A DNA stretch of 64,000 nucleotides, from contig NW_019091504.1 of the NCBI RefSeq assembly GCF_001949145.1, positions 862,508 through 926,507 of the forward strand, in the 5' to 3' direction. This document shows positions 1 through 12,681 of the stretch, in pieces; within the stretch, counting starts at the first letter, position 1, and each line of letters starts with the position of its first letter. Both the position numbers and the translations under genes were made by a program. This stretch comes from Acanthaster planci. Its lineage: Eukaryota > Echinodermata > Asteroidea > Valvatida > Acanthasteridae. The notes below the pieces were generated by a model, which was given only the letters and a program-made list of their open reading frames with translations, had not been told where the DNA came from and made no database searches.

Positions 1-9
1 GTGGCTCAT

Positions 10-290
10 TGCTGCGGTGGTGGAGCGCTTTTGTCCCCGGTGGTAATCCACTCACTCTCAATGCCCCAAACCCTGGTATAGGGTTTCAAAACAAGGCTGG
101 ATTATCACCACTTTTGAGAGTGAAAAATTCCAGTAATGCCCAGCAGCCTGGTCTTTTGTTCGGAGTACGGTCTTTTGTTACAGGGCCCTGTTTCCTTTGT
201 CCGAGTTCGGAGACCCCGGCCACGGATATAAATCATACGTCTCCGATCTCGGAGTCCCCGGCAGGAAGTGGTTAATGTGTAAGACTGAAC
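10..290 (+). repeat. Dispersed repeat, copy 1 (inverted partner at 9236-9500)
   Basis: The strand from gcgcttttgtccccggtgg through tcttttgttacagggcc matches the reverse complement of 9236-9500 in the same order over roughly 250 bp, by eye at around 70% identity. It lies in an SNX2 intron upstream of the first visible exon and may continue past the left edge of the window. No coding motif is recognised. Confidence 0.65.
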
Positions 291-388
291 AAATTCTTTC
301 TTAAATGCCAGTGTTTGTTAGATGTGATCTGTGTAGCATTTTGTTAACCTGCCAAGATTTACTTTTGCTTTTTCTTGTTTCCGTGAAG

Positions 389-3300
389 GACGAGCAGGAC
401 GAGGTGAATGAGAAAAAGGAAGCAGAGGTAGAAGAAGAAGAGGAGGAAGAGACTGATACCTTTGACATGGAGATCATGATTACAGAGCCCATCAAAAAAG
501 GTAGCCATGATGTAAAATCGTCAACATTGTAAAATCTGTGGAGAGATTTCGGTACGATGTGGTGCTAGAGATGTTAACGGTTTGCTTCAACAAGATGGGG
601 TCAGGGTCTACATTTAACAAGCTGTGGGGTCTTGTTGGGTCACACACAATATCTGGACTGGGTGGTCTGTAGTTGTCACAGAGTAAGTATCACAGATTTT
701 CATCAGAATGGGTACAAAACCGTGAGGTCATTGAGAAGGCACAGGGTACACTAATGGTGCATTGATGCGTCAACCCAGTCAGTGTCATTGACAAGTGAGT
801 ACTCGTTTAGGAAGACGACAGTGATATTTAAATTCAGATAGAGTTTCAGTTGCTAAGACATCACAATGCTAAGAATTGACTAATTGAATGTATTTTTGTT
901 GTCCAGGGGAAGGAATGAGTGCCTACATGGCGTACAAAGTGTCTACCAAGGTACATGTATGTCTACAGTTGATTAATGTAAACTTTTCATGCCGGATGAA
1001 AAGTGAAGTTCACAAAGTGAAGTTCAATAAGCTTATTGAACTTCACTTTGTCTGATCCTTCAAAATCCACCAGGAGGGTTGGAAATGAAGGTGTATAATC
1101 AGTATTTAATATTCAGGAATCTCGTTAGTTCACTGCCAAGAACCTCACCAGTTTCAAAATATGTTCCTCAGCTTTTTTTGTTCTGTCCAGCTGACAAGAC
1201 TTGTTAGACTCTAATTAAAACTTCACTAATTTTCCAAATTCTCACAGATCACCAAGCCACCATGTGTAATGTTGGTTTATCTTTTCTCTGTCTTTAATTT
1301 CTAACAGTTTGACTCCCTCGTCCAGAAAAAACATTTTGATAGAGTGCCTCTGTGTTCCTCCCAACTCAGCTAAAATTTCTCTCGCCCTGATTTTTCAGAC
1401 AAGCAACCCAGCCTTCAAGAAACCTGAGACGACGGTGTTCCGGCGGTTCAGTGACTTTCTGGGCTTGCATCAAAAACTTGTGGACAACCATACGGTGAAG
1501 GGCTTCATTGTACCACCAGCACCGGAGAAGAGTGTAGTAGGTAGGTAGATGGTGGGGTTAGGAGTCAGGGGTGGGGCACGGGGGAAGTGGGGGTGGGGAC
1601 GTCACACCCTCTTTTGGAAAGGAGAGCTTTAGAGCTGTGAACAGTTAACATAAGCGGGGTTTGCCATGTCGATCTTCATTGAATCTGTAAAATTTATCAA
1701 AGGATTTCTTCACTCATTGGCTTTTACTTCATTTCTTATTGTGGAACAACTTTCAGACCTTTCATGTCCAGACCAAATGATAACACCTTATATTTAGCTT
1801 TGTTGCTTAAGTTTTAACCCTAACGTTCCCCATCCGATCAATTTACAACAACAGAGTTTGTAGAAATTTGATGGGTTGAGTTCTGTGAACATATGAAACT
1901 TTACTATATGAAGTGTTGGGTTATGTCGGGATGAATAGTGTACAGATGCAGTAACAGTGTTGGGTTTTGACTGAGTGGGTACGGTTGGTATTTCCCAGTA
2001 GTTGCTGCAGGATGTTTTGATGAATAATGCTGCTGGCATGTATGTGCCTATAAACAGTGGTGGTCATTTGGTCATGTCCTTATACTTAAGGAGTAGAATA
2101 AATTGCTCCAGTTGTGTTCGGTGACCTTGCTTTTTAAGAGAAGTCAAAGATAAAAGCAAAGAAATCTGAGCCCCCCCCCAAAAAAAATTTGTATAGCCCT
2201 GCAGTCGTTGGATCTTGAAGGGATGAGTTCTACATAGTGTCCCCATTCCTTATACATAGTATATGACCAAGTATCTCCACCCAGCCAAAACTCAACAATT
2301 TACCGCTTGTTGGAGTTTGTTGGGCTCATGGGCTGAGTACCGACACAGCAAGTGGACTGTTGGAATCCGGGGGGGGTTGAGTACATACCTCCCACCCAGC
2401 AGCCACAGGGTGTTGGAATTTGACAGGATTAGTCAACCTTCAAGAAGAAGTGCTGAGGGGGTTGGGTTAATGATGCTGATGCTTTGGAAAATACCTGATC
2501 ATAACTTGAATGTGTCAGGTAATTCATCAGCATATTGTCTGATCAGGTAACTGTAACGTCACTGCACTTGTGTTCCAAACCAACTTGTAGTTCAACCTCC
2601 TGGGATAATGGGCGAGGTGAGACTGGCCGTGAATTTTATGAAAATTATGACTGGTCTGTTTACTCTGTGCTTGAAGGAATGACCAAGGTGAAGATGTCCA
2701 AAGGTCAGGAGGAGCCCAACTCCATGGACTTTGTGGAGAAGCGCCGAGCAGCCATGGAGCGATACCTCAACCGGACGGCTGCCCATCCCCAGCTCCAAAA
2801 AGACCCAAGCTTCATCGAGTTCCTGGAGAAAGATGAGGTACAGTGCGATGAAAGCTCTAGAAGTGCCTCAAGAATACGATTTCCTGTTATGGGTTACCAA
2901 ATTCTAGCAGGTGCCAACGTGACTTCAGCTTTCCATGCACCCTTAGCTTATTCTATATGGAGTCATTTCTTTCCAGGACAGTTAGCATATCTTGCAGAGT
3001 TACGTAAAATTTAATTCTGACAGCAAAGCTTGGGAAAGGACTTAATCCTTAACCCTAACCCTACATTATACTACAAATTACTACTTGTAGTAAAATGTAG
3101 TACTGAGTGCTGTCGCTTGTAAGAGGACATGACTTTATTGTTCTCTGAAGCCATAAGATACAATAGAAAAGACAATGTACCATACAGTGCTGTGGCACTA
3201 TGAATGCATGGCTTTATTGTTCTCTGTACGAGTAACAATGGAAGTAACCTAGCCAGAAGTAGTAATCTTTTAGTGTTAGGTCCTTCAGGCTCAGACCATT

Positions 3301-6300
3301 ACTTAGTATTTTGTTGTAATGTGTAGCGTAAGCCAAACAATATGCTTGGCAGTTAGGGTTAAAGGGTCCATTTTTTCAAACGTCTTATTTTGTGGAAGGG
3401 AGTCTTTGCTGTCTGAAGACGAGTATGTTTGACCCTTAACTCATCTGTCATCACAACCTTTACAGTTTTCTCTGTGTAGAGTTTCAATGGAATCTTCTTG
3501 TGGTCATCTTTTTATGATTATTCATATGTCATGCTTTCATGCTTGTCGGCCTGTGCTTGAGAACATGTCAATGGGATAGTTAACACGTTGGGCGAGTCTG
3601 TCTTTAAAAAAGAGGCATTTCGTGAGAATGGTATGTCCAGTTTTTGTAAAATTGGTGTAAAATGTTGTGTCAAAATACATCACTTGGAGAACTCCTAAAG
3701 GTTTGCGACAACATCAGAGAAAATGAAAACTTTACAGTCCTGTGAAGTAACGTGCCTCCTACAGGAGATATCCGCATCGAGTACACAGCTAGTGATGACT
3801 GGTGAGTGCGATTCATGGATTTCTTTCTCGTTTTCCCTGCCCAGCTTCCCAAGGCAACCAGTACCTCGGCCATGAGTGGGGCGGCCGTGAAGCGGGCCTT
3901 CTCTGGCATTGTGGACTCGGCTAAGAAGATGACGTCAAAGTTACACGAGTCTGATCAGGTCCGTGTTACCAAACTTGACCAAATCCCTCGGTGGGTCGCA
4001 AGAACGATTCGCTGCTGTTCCTACAAACAGACTGATTTTGTAGCTTTTCATGGGAAAAATGGTTGACAATTGGAAAAACCGTTCCAAATAAGGAATGGCT
4101 GTTTTTGCTTTTTACAAAACGGGTAAGATTTCAGTCTAGTTTCAGTTAAAGTTGAAAGCACAAGAAACTGCTTTCTTAACTTGCATGGTGAGGTAGAAGA
4201 AGATTGTTAAACATTGTAGCCATGGAGAAAATGTCGGCCCACTGGGTGTGAGGACAGCAAGGTTTGAAGAGAAAGTATGCCACAGTGTTAAGATTATGAA
4301 ATGACCCCGAAGGGAGAACATAAGGTTGCTTATATTTGTGGTTTGTTTATTAGTGGTTTGAGGAGAAACATCAGCAGATTGACAATTTGGATTTACAGCT
4401 GAAGAAGCTTCACATCAGTGTGGAGAGCATGGTTGGACACAGGAGAGGTAAGTTGACTACTTTTCAATCATTAGCGGCACCAAGTCATGGCCGTTTTCCA
4501 ATACTCAACTTCGGCTCCGTTTCAGGCTTCAGCTGTTTTTTTACAACCTGACTTTGAAGCGCAATAATTAGTCTAATAGTGCCACAAAACATCAAATATG
4601 ATGCAAGAGTTCCAAAAATTACAGAAATCCAATTTTATTTAAACACCTCAGGCCCACAATCGGGGATTGGTTTCGGGGATGAAGCTTGAGATTGAGACAA
4701 ACTTGAGTATTGGAAAATGGCCCAGGTCATTAGGACAACCCATGATAATTTCTGATTTGGAGGTTTTTGACAAGCATGTCGGAGGGTTTATTGTGTTTGC
4801 CAAATGAGCAGAAATAGTTCCCAAAAGATACAATCAAACGGCACCTGAAATGTACTATAATGTACAATTGTCATGACATTGTTTTTGAGACTGAGAACCG
4901 GTCTTGTGTCATCACAGCAGTACGCTGTTGAGCATTTTTTCAAAGCAAAGATTCACGTTTGACCTTTAGGCCACATTTCTGGATATTACGGAGAGTGAAG
5001 TTTCATTTCATACCAAAGAGCTTGGGATCAACTGGTGTGATATTAGTACGCAAACAGTACTAAAAGTCAGTGTAACCCTTTTTTTTTAGTGATCAGAAAG
5101 GGTACTTCACTCGCACCATGCATTTACACTGGTTGGCACTTCAGCGTGTGCCTTCCACACCAATTTTATTGAAACGCATAATTTTGGTTTTCGCTAACTG
5201 TACTAAGCACTTGGTGTGTGCCTTCACTGCATTTGTGTTTTCGCAAAGGTGATTTCTTTCTAAGAATACCCAAGTTGAAAGGTCCGAAGGTGTAATTTTC
5301 CTTAACCCCACGAGTAAATGGATGGATTAAATTCACATAAAACACTTGAAAGCATTTTCCTCTAAAAGGTAAATTGTATATCTGCTGTGCACTTGTGTGT
5401 CAGATCATGAAAGCAAAATGATTCCTCAATTCATCAGTGTGAGCAGTGCATACGCACAGCCAGATGTCAGTTCATGAAACCATTCAAACCAACATTGTTT
5501 ATTTTACAGTTTTCGCACAGTGTCTGCACCCAGTGCTTGCATTTTCAGTTTGTCAAAACGGCAATGAATAGTAAGGCCAGTCAAACTTGGCCTTTGTAAA
5601 AGTTACATTTTAATTTGGATGTCATTTAGTACATTTGTTATTATGCTTCAACCTAAATGAAAGAGGACATTTTTCAGGGGTATGAGCATTCAGCTTTTTA
5701 GCTGTTGTCAGCTTTTGTTTATATGTTGACCCTATAGTTCAGCCTTTTTATACACCTGGTTTTTACTAATGTATGGGAACTTTTTACATCTCAGCTTTTT
5801 GCTAGCTGTTAGCTTTAATTTTAAGTGACCACTCACACCTCTGATTTTTGTTAAATGGAATGCATGTTTCTGTAGTTTCCATTGTATTCCATCTAAGAGT
5901 TTGTCGATTACTATCCAAGAAATATTTCCTTTTGGTGTCTGGAAAGATCTTGGAGGTGCTACAGCCATCTTTGCCAAGAGTGCAGCCATGTTGGGCAACT
6001 CGGAGGAGCACACCGCCCTCTCGAGGGCCCTATCACAACTTGCCGAAACTGAGGAGAAGATCGACCAGATTCACGTGGAGCAGGCCAACACGGACTTCTA
6101 CGTCTTGTCGGAGTTGCTGAAAGATTACATTGGACTTATAGGTGCTGTCAGGGTAAGGCTGTGGCTGTCCAAAGTTGCTGCATTTTTTCCCCCAAGTGTA
6201 GAAACCAAAGAAACATTTCTCATCTCAGAAGCTCTTTAAAAAAAAAGCAAGGAAGATCAGTTTACAAAACTTGCCTCACATCTGATCTTTTCTGCCTCTG

Positions 6301-9300
6301 TGTTTCTCTGAAGTTTTTCTCCACAATCATAAATGCAAATGGAGCTTACCAAATGCTTTTCATGCCTTTGAAAAGTTTATCAACCATAGCAGAACAAGTA
6401 GGTTTTTCTAATTCTGCACTGTTATGTGCATTTTGTCCACATTGGATCACTTTTTGTGTACTTCCCCACAATAGGTAGGGACTTTCGGAGTTGTTTGGAT
6501 TTGACCAAAATGATAACCATCTCACCACAGAAATCTAGATATCAAAATAACTGATCAATTTGCTTCTCTTCGACGATTTGTTCTAGGATGAATAGCTTTG
6601 AATGACAACATAATAGGAAAAAAATTCTATTAATTGCCATTGACATACATGGCTTAAGAATTGTTCTAAGTAAACTGGAGATGGGTATATTTGGTGCACG
6701 AAAGAAATAACGTGTTGTAGAATCCTGCATGAGTATTACTGTGTAATCCATTGGAACCTAAAAAGGGCAGAAATCACTTTTACAGAGGCCTGATAGTGAA
6801 AACGTGTGGTGAAATGTTGTTCCGAGTGATGATTTTATCATCTAGCGAATGAAAGATGGCTTTGATGACTTGTTGCTATGCCAATAGGAGGCATTCCGCG
6901 AACGAGAGAAGAAATTTGGCCTGTGGCAGTCAGCGCAGGCCACGTTGGCCAAGAAGAGAGAGCAGGAGGCTAAACTGAAGGTCAGCGGCAAGCCCGACAA
7001 GCTAGCTCAATGCCAGGAAGAAATCAAAGACGTAAGAAGGGAACTTGCTTCATATTGTCATTAACTAGATTCGGTGATGTAACCAAGGATTACTCATAGG
7101 CGTCCTCAGCACTGTAGCTCACAAGCACCGAGCAATCTATAGAAAGAAGAAATGCCAGTTTCAGACGTGGAAGGAAAACCCCAGGAGAATGTTTTGTTTG
7201 AAAACTGACAGAGTCAGGTTGGGCATGAAACCCAATCCAGCACAATCCAATTTAGTATGAACTTTCCAGCCATTACAAATTGGAATACAATACAGAGATA
7301 TTTAAGTGAAGGAAATAGATAATATTTAACCGCCAATAACAAAATTATGGATTAATCCTAACGATCTCCAACCAGCCAAAGTCCCAACACCAAGGTTAGT
7401 TGGCATCTGTTAGGATGAATACTGCACTGGTAAACTGGCTGTGTATCATGTGGGATTAGGCAGACCACAAATTGAGTCCAACCGTATATGTGCACAGTTT
7501 ACTATATGGTGTTGGGATTTGCAAAGATGAGGAAGGTTCAAGTAAATCACTCTATGGAGTTAAGGTTAAGGTTAATTAAATATTAAATAAAGGAATATAT
7601 GTGTGCTTGGCTGGTCTTAAAGGTGTGTTTAAGCCTGGCTCAGGAGAATGGATGCGACTAATGTCCGAGCCACTGTTATCAGCGTTAAGTCTCACATATT
7701 TATTCCCATTTTTAGTCAGCGAGTCAAAAGAAGTCAATATATGATGGATTTCCAACGATTTTGTTCTGGAATTTTCCTTTCATTTTCCTTAACACCCCCG
7801 TCCATTTTAGAGTATATTCCTTTTGCAAGTTGTCCAATACAACCTCCTCATATATGGACTTGGTACGTGCATGGCGAGCCACGTGCACACAAACTCTTAA
7901 CCAATCAGAATCGATTAAACTCTCTGGTATCCAGGTTCCAGGGCGTGATTAACGCAGCAGGCATTAGCACTTCTCAGTGGTCATTATCAAATGTTAATAA
8001 ACAGTCAAGTTGCACGTTGTTGAATAGGGAGACGGTCTGAGGTATTTATGAATGTAGGTTAACAGATGGATTAATAGACAGGGAAATAACAAAAAGAGGT
8101 GTGAATTTGGAGAGTATAATTAACTTGCAACCAGAGTAGGGATTCGAACCCGAGCCATAAATGTGAAAGGTGAGGAGGGAACTACCGCATCCATCATTTC
8201 TTATCTTCAAATAGAAAATGTCCAGTTCTGCAAAAAAGGAAGCGTCTTTAAGTGTTTAATGTTCTCTGTAATCCTTTGGTTTGTTGAACTACTAACTGTC
8301 TATTTCAAAATTTTATGTATCAACAGATGCCTTTACAGTAGTGCATAATGTTTGGTATAACTCCAGTGCAGTTTAGCAAGGTTTCCTGCTTGCAAAGGTG
8401 GCTGTGTTGCATTTAAACACTTTAATTGATCTCTGGTTTGCTTTGATTGTCTCGCAGTGGGAGGACAAAGAGGCCAAAGGTCAGAAGGACTTTGAAAAAA
8501 TCTCCAAGACCATCCGCAAAGAATACGGCCGATTTGAGGTGAGTTTGTCACATGATGACTGGATTTCAGACAGTAATCAAACATCTCCAAGACGATTTGT
8601 GTACCCTCAGTTTGCTCAAGCACAATGAACAGTGATGGATTTGGGATAATTAGGAAAGATGTCAGCAAAAATGTGACAGCAGGGTTGAAACAAAACTGTC
8701 ACAGATTGATATTAGTTTTGTTGAAGGGTTTAAGCTATGCAGGGTTTTAATACAACCCCTGAAATGCACCTGTCTGTCTCCAGTAATCTTTTTATCAGTT
8801 TCTGTTGTGCTATTTTTAAGGATGGACTGGTGCTTTTTTGGATTTTTAGGCCATAATCCATATTTCTTTCAACAAGTTGTGATGTCATCCCAAGGGGAAT
8901 ATCACAATAGTACATTTATTTGTGCACCCAAAAAACAAAGCCTCAAAGCTGGCATTTTTCCTATTTTGCTGACCTAAATTTCCTTTTTTTTGGTGATTGT
9001 TGTTTAAGTGCGTAGCAGTAAACCGATAAGTAATCCTTTCTCAGCAATATTTCATTGGGAAAGCTTGTAAACTGACTACATCTTCCCTGCTTGACATCAC
9101 GGTAGTAATGGCCTTAAAAACAATGGATGATTTGAAATGTTCCCAAAAGGTGCACTTTTCAATGCACTCACGCACCCAAGAGGGAGAAGAGAGGTAGAAT
9201 GTTTCACAAGAATAATGAGCCAGAAAAGTTTGCCCCTCGGACTGTTTAACCTTTTTGTGCATCCGGGTTTGAGGGCATAGTCATTATACACGAAGCCAGG

Positions 9301-12300
9301 GAGCCTGAAGCCGGACAAAGAGTTTTGCCTTGTAACAAAAGATCGTACTTGGAACAAAAGACTGAGCTTCTGGGAATTGCCAACATTTTTTCAGTTGTCT
9401 ATAGCGAAGGAAATCCGTCCTTGTTTTGAAAGATTATACCTCTGTTTGTGGCATTCAGCGCGAGCGAATTACCACCGGGGACAAAAGCGCTTCAGTGATG
9501 AGCGATACAATACCGCTGCAAGCTAATCTGGCCCCAATTGACAAGACGCCAGCAGTACACAGGAACAAAAGAAACGTACATAACACCGCACAATCTGGGC
9601 TCTTTTTCCAAGGCTGTAGGCGTGGCTGAAATACTCCTGCATCAATAGATGTTGTCTGTCAGATCAGAGTAGCACCAGAGAGTCATTCGTGTGGGTGTAA
9701 AAGTCCAGTATTTAAATTAAGTTATGAATTTTTAAAGAATTTTGAAAACAGAAAAAAATAGAAAACTACCCGGCCCAGCAGAATCAACATGGATAAATGG
9801 GCCCAGCGCAAAACGGTTAAGTGTCTGTGGTAGCCCAGGAGTTGTTAGGCAACATCCATCATGAAACAATTATTACATTATTGGTGAGCCTCAGTTGGAA
9901 TGCACCGGCAAGTTGGAAATAATACGGTTAGAATCACTGAACATCTGAAACTTTGTTGCAACTCCTTATGATCAATATCTTGCTGTCTGGGTCCACTTTT
10001 CGCTGGAACTACAACTTCAGCAGGCGACTTCTAGAAATGTGGCATAACTTTGAATGCCGTGTAAACCTTGCACCGCAAATTTCTGCCATAGCTGTGCAGT
10101 GTGCTTACCTTTGATTTTGCAAAAATGTACGTACCTGCATTATTTCTTAATACAGGTAGTAATTTCTTGGAGGACTGTAATGGCTTCTATGATGGCTGTT
10201 ACTTTCCAATATCACAAGTCATCAAACAGTCATTGAATCACATCCACCTGCCATGTTGAAAAAGTTTTTGTCTTTTCTTCGTCAGAACCGGACAGAAAAT
10301 CTCGCAGTTTTTTCACAACCAAACAAGTTTTTCATTACCTTCTACAACAAAATTGTACGTTTGTCGTTCAAACTTTGTTGCTCAACCGAACATGCACAGC
10401 AAGTCATATTGTTAATTTTCGCTCTGTTTGGCGCTACTTGCGCCACCTAAAATTATTGCATAAGTTACGCCATAATTTGTTGCACGAGTCACAGACTTAC
10501 GCCTTACTTAAGTTTTGTGAAAGCGCTCTTAATTTGTAGTGCAACTTATGCAATAAAATGTGGTGTGAGGTTATGTCACTGTGTAAAGTTTAGTGAAATC
10601 GCTGGCTGAAGTTAAGTTTCGTGAAATTGGCTGCTGAAGCTAGCCAGTTACCAGGTTTGTTGTAACCTATCAAATCTCTAGTCAGCCCGAGCTCGGTGCA
10701 AATGTAACTCTTGGTAGAAATCTCCCAGAATCCTCCAAATCCTCCACTTTGCTGGAAACGTATCTGTATGGCACATTCCTTGTACTGAAACCTTTCAAGG
10801 GTTATCAAGCCTGATGTAAAAAAGTAGTAGGTGGACTTCAGCTCCCTCAATCCTGCACAGTCAATTGCAATCCCCTGGTGGGTTGGAAGAATCTGTGGGA
10901 GTTTTAAGGTTGATGCAATGATAGGAAAGACTCAAAGGGCCTGTTTGTTTCGCATGGATCTAGATCTGGATTAGTGAACCCAACGCTGGTTAGCGCCATC
11001 CATAATTGGTAGGTTCTGGTGCCAGTGAACCAATGCCGGATCTCTAATTGAGGTCAGGATCCATGTGGAGCAAACATTCCCTGTGATTCAGTGCCCATGT
11101 TAAGGCCTGACACTTGAAAGTGGCTCTTGTCTTGACAGATGAATCGTGTGCGAGACTTCCGCTCAGTTATTATCAAGTATTTGGAGGCATTAATGAACCA
11201 CCAACAACAGGTAAGACGGTGCTTGTCTTTGAATACAGCCCATTAATGTTTTGGACTGCAAAATGACCAAATAGATGCTGTTAGGTCACACAAAGATAAC
11301 TTACCAGTTCTTTTGAGTATTGTGTTTTTGGTTGAAGATCCTGGCCTATTGAAATGCAATTTGGGGCTTCTTCTCTTCCTTTTATTTTGACTGCAAACTT
11401 CGAGATCAGACCAAATCAAATGGTCATTGCTATCCCAGTCCAGATGAAAATAGGTTTGAATTGACAAATGGTCAGCAAAGGTAATGCTCTGTGATCAATA
11501 TGGATGAGGCAGGAAAATGAAAAACTGAAAAGGAAACGGTTAAACGAATGAATAAAATGAAATGTAAAAATAATAAAATGAATAGACAATGAAATGTGAA
11601 TACAGGAAATAACAAGTCTTTGGATTTCCTGTAATAAACATACAGTTAGTTTCCTGCTGTGTGTGGGAAGTCGGTGCTACTTGACCCACACATAATTTTT
11701 GTATAATGCACCTGCTGCGTGGTCCGTACTGAGGAAAGATATGCAGTTTTTAAGGTACTACGGTACACTACCACTACTAATGCACTACTATGCAATATGT
11801 ACATTGCATGTTTTATTGTTTTTTTCCATGATTTCCCTGGAAAACAAAGCCTCAGCGCTGTGGCCATGTTTTCACAATAAATCCACACTTCTAGACTTAT
11901 CCAAGGAGATGCCTAAAATCACAGTGACAATCCAATCACCTGTGTGTGCTTGACGTGAGGTGCACATGCATCTAGCCAAGTTACACTACTCTCCTGCATG
12001 GCAGTGATGTAGTCGAGTACTTTTTGAGAACCAAATTCTCTACCAAATATTTAACTAGTTAGGAGGGAACAAAGCTGAAGTACATTGGCATTTCACGGTA
12101 CATGCATAAAGGTAAGATTACAAAGCAACAAAATGACTTCAGACCATCACTCTTTGATTAAAATTAACTTTTAAGGACAAAAGTACTTGGCCGAGTACTT
12201 TCCGAGTACTTTTCTCCTTNNNNNNNNNNNNNNNNNNNNNNNNNNNNNNNNNNNNNNNNNNNNNNNNNNNNNNNNNNNNNNNNNNNNNNNNNNNNNNNNN

Positions 12301-12681
12301 NNNNNNNNNNNNNNNNNNNNNNNNNNNNNNNNNNNNNNNNNNNNNNNNNNNNNNNNNNNNNNNNNNNNNNNNNNNNNNNNNNNNNNNNNNNNNNNNNNNN
12401 NNNNNNNNNNNNNNNNNNNNNNNNNNNNNNNNNNNNNNNNNNNNNNNNNNNNNNNNNNCGGAGAACGTTGGTACTCGGAAAGTAATTGACTACAACACTG
12501 CTGCATGGAGGCATTGTGTTGTCGTAATGGTTTCTAATTTTGGTGTCGGATTAGCCTACTGTGCATTGTTACGCAGTCCACAAAGTCAACTACTTGCTTC
12601 AAATACTATTCTGTTATCCTCATTTCTCAGGTCATTCAGTGTTGGGAGGGATTTCTTCCGGAGGCCAAGGCCATAGCCTAA
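389..12681 (+). CDS. SNX2: Sorting nexin 1/2 family protein (SNX2-like), 5' end outside window
   Basis: The family binds PI3P-rich endosomes and works with retromer in tubular endosome-to-Golgi sorting. Exons, all GT-AG and in phase: 389-500, 907-950, 1399-1540, 2677-2837, 3845-3958, 4354-4447, 5947-6152, 6888-7031, 8458-8538, 11139-11210 and 12631-12681 (stop TAA). They give 406 residues; about 110 N-terminal residues of a typical 519-residue SNX2 lie upstream. The order seen is an acidic Glu-rich linker, a PX domain (visible residues about 25-153) with RRFSDF and VPPAPEK phosphoinositide-pocket motifs, then a coiled BAR domain ending in [32 protein letters not shown] and ISKTIRKE favour SNX2 over SNX1. 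That paralogue choice is inference, since invertebrates may carry a single SNX1/2 gene. Intron 10 contains a transposon and an assembly gap. Confidence 0.93.
1012..1051. repeat. Perfect 40-nt palindrome
   Basis: Two 20-nt arms meet at AAG/CTT (1031/1032). The left arm is 1012-1031 and the right arm 1032-1051, with no mismatch and no loop. A further direct copy of the AAGTGAAGTTCA core lies just to the left at about 1001-1012. It sits in an SNX2 intron 62 bp after the exon ending at 950. Confidence 0.9.
7584..8060 (+). repeat. Dispersed repeat family, copy A (second copy 30746-31216)
   Basis: The segment opens with aaataaaggaatatatgtg and closes near gttgaatagggagac...ggtatttatgaat. It is collinear with 30746-31216 in the same orientation. 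Shared blocks include agaatggatg, gactaatgt, gatttccaa(c/t)gattttgttctg and acgttgttgaata. An ORF of 130 codons inside it looks like chance. It lies in an SNX2 intron. Confidence 0.7.
8105..8200 (-). repeat. tRNA-derived SINE-like fragment
   Basis: On the minus strand GGGTTCGAATCCC (8151-8139) is a consensus RNA polymerase III B box. About 30-40 nt upstream, GGATGCGGTAG resembles a weak A box. No complete cloverleaf with paired acceptor arm is apparent, so it is called a tRNA-derived repeat rather than a tRNA gene. It lies directly beside the 7584-8060 repeat. Confidence 0.4.
9236..9500 (-). repeat. Dispersed repeat, copy 2 (inverted partner of 10-290)
   Basis: The reverse complement reads gcgcttttgtccccggtggtaatt, then caaaacaagg, then tcttttgttccaagtacg, in the same order as 10-290. 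It may extend to about 9660. It lies in the intron between SNX2 exons 8458-8538 and 11139-11210. Confidence 0.65.
11994..12508. mobile_element. hAT-like miniature transposon with 8-bp target duplication
   Basis: The element (12002-12500) begins CAGTGATGTAGTCGAGTAC, and its other end reads, reverse-complemented, CAGTGTTGTAGTCAATTAC, with 16 of 19 bases identical. It is flanked by the perfect 8-bp direct repeat CTGCATGG at 11994-12001 and 12501-12508. CAGTG termini and an 8-bp duplication are typical of hAT transposons. The interior is rich in CGAGTACT-type palindromes and includes the 239-nt gap at 12220-12458, so coding capacity cannot be judged. It sits in the last SNX2 intron. Confidence 0.8.
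12220..12458. other. Assembly gap (239 N)
   Basis: This is a run of undetermined bases inside the hAT-like element. It probably marks a collapsed or unassembled palindromic repeat, because the sequence on both sides is made of CGAGTACTT-like palindromes. Confidence 0.99.

Noticed and set aside
301-495. Serine-rich minus-strand ORF
   Set aside because: It is the antisense shadow of the acidic Glu-rich SNX2 exon at 389-500.
7648-8040. 130-codon plus-strand ORF
   Set aside because: It lies wholly in the dispersed repeat at 7584-8060, and its sister copy at 30.7 kb does not preserve the frame.
8105-8200. Functional tRNA gene
   Set aside because: The B box is good, but the A box is weak and no paired acceptor and anticodon arms can be drawn.
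12164-12514. ORFs of about 110 codons across 12.2-12.5 kb
   Set aside because: They run through the 239-N gap inside a non-coding transposon.
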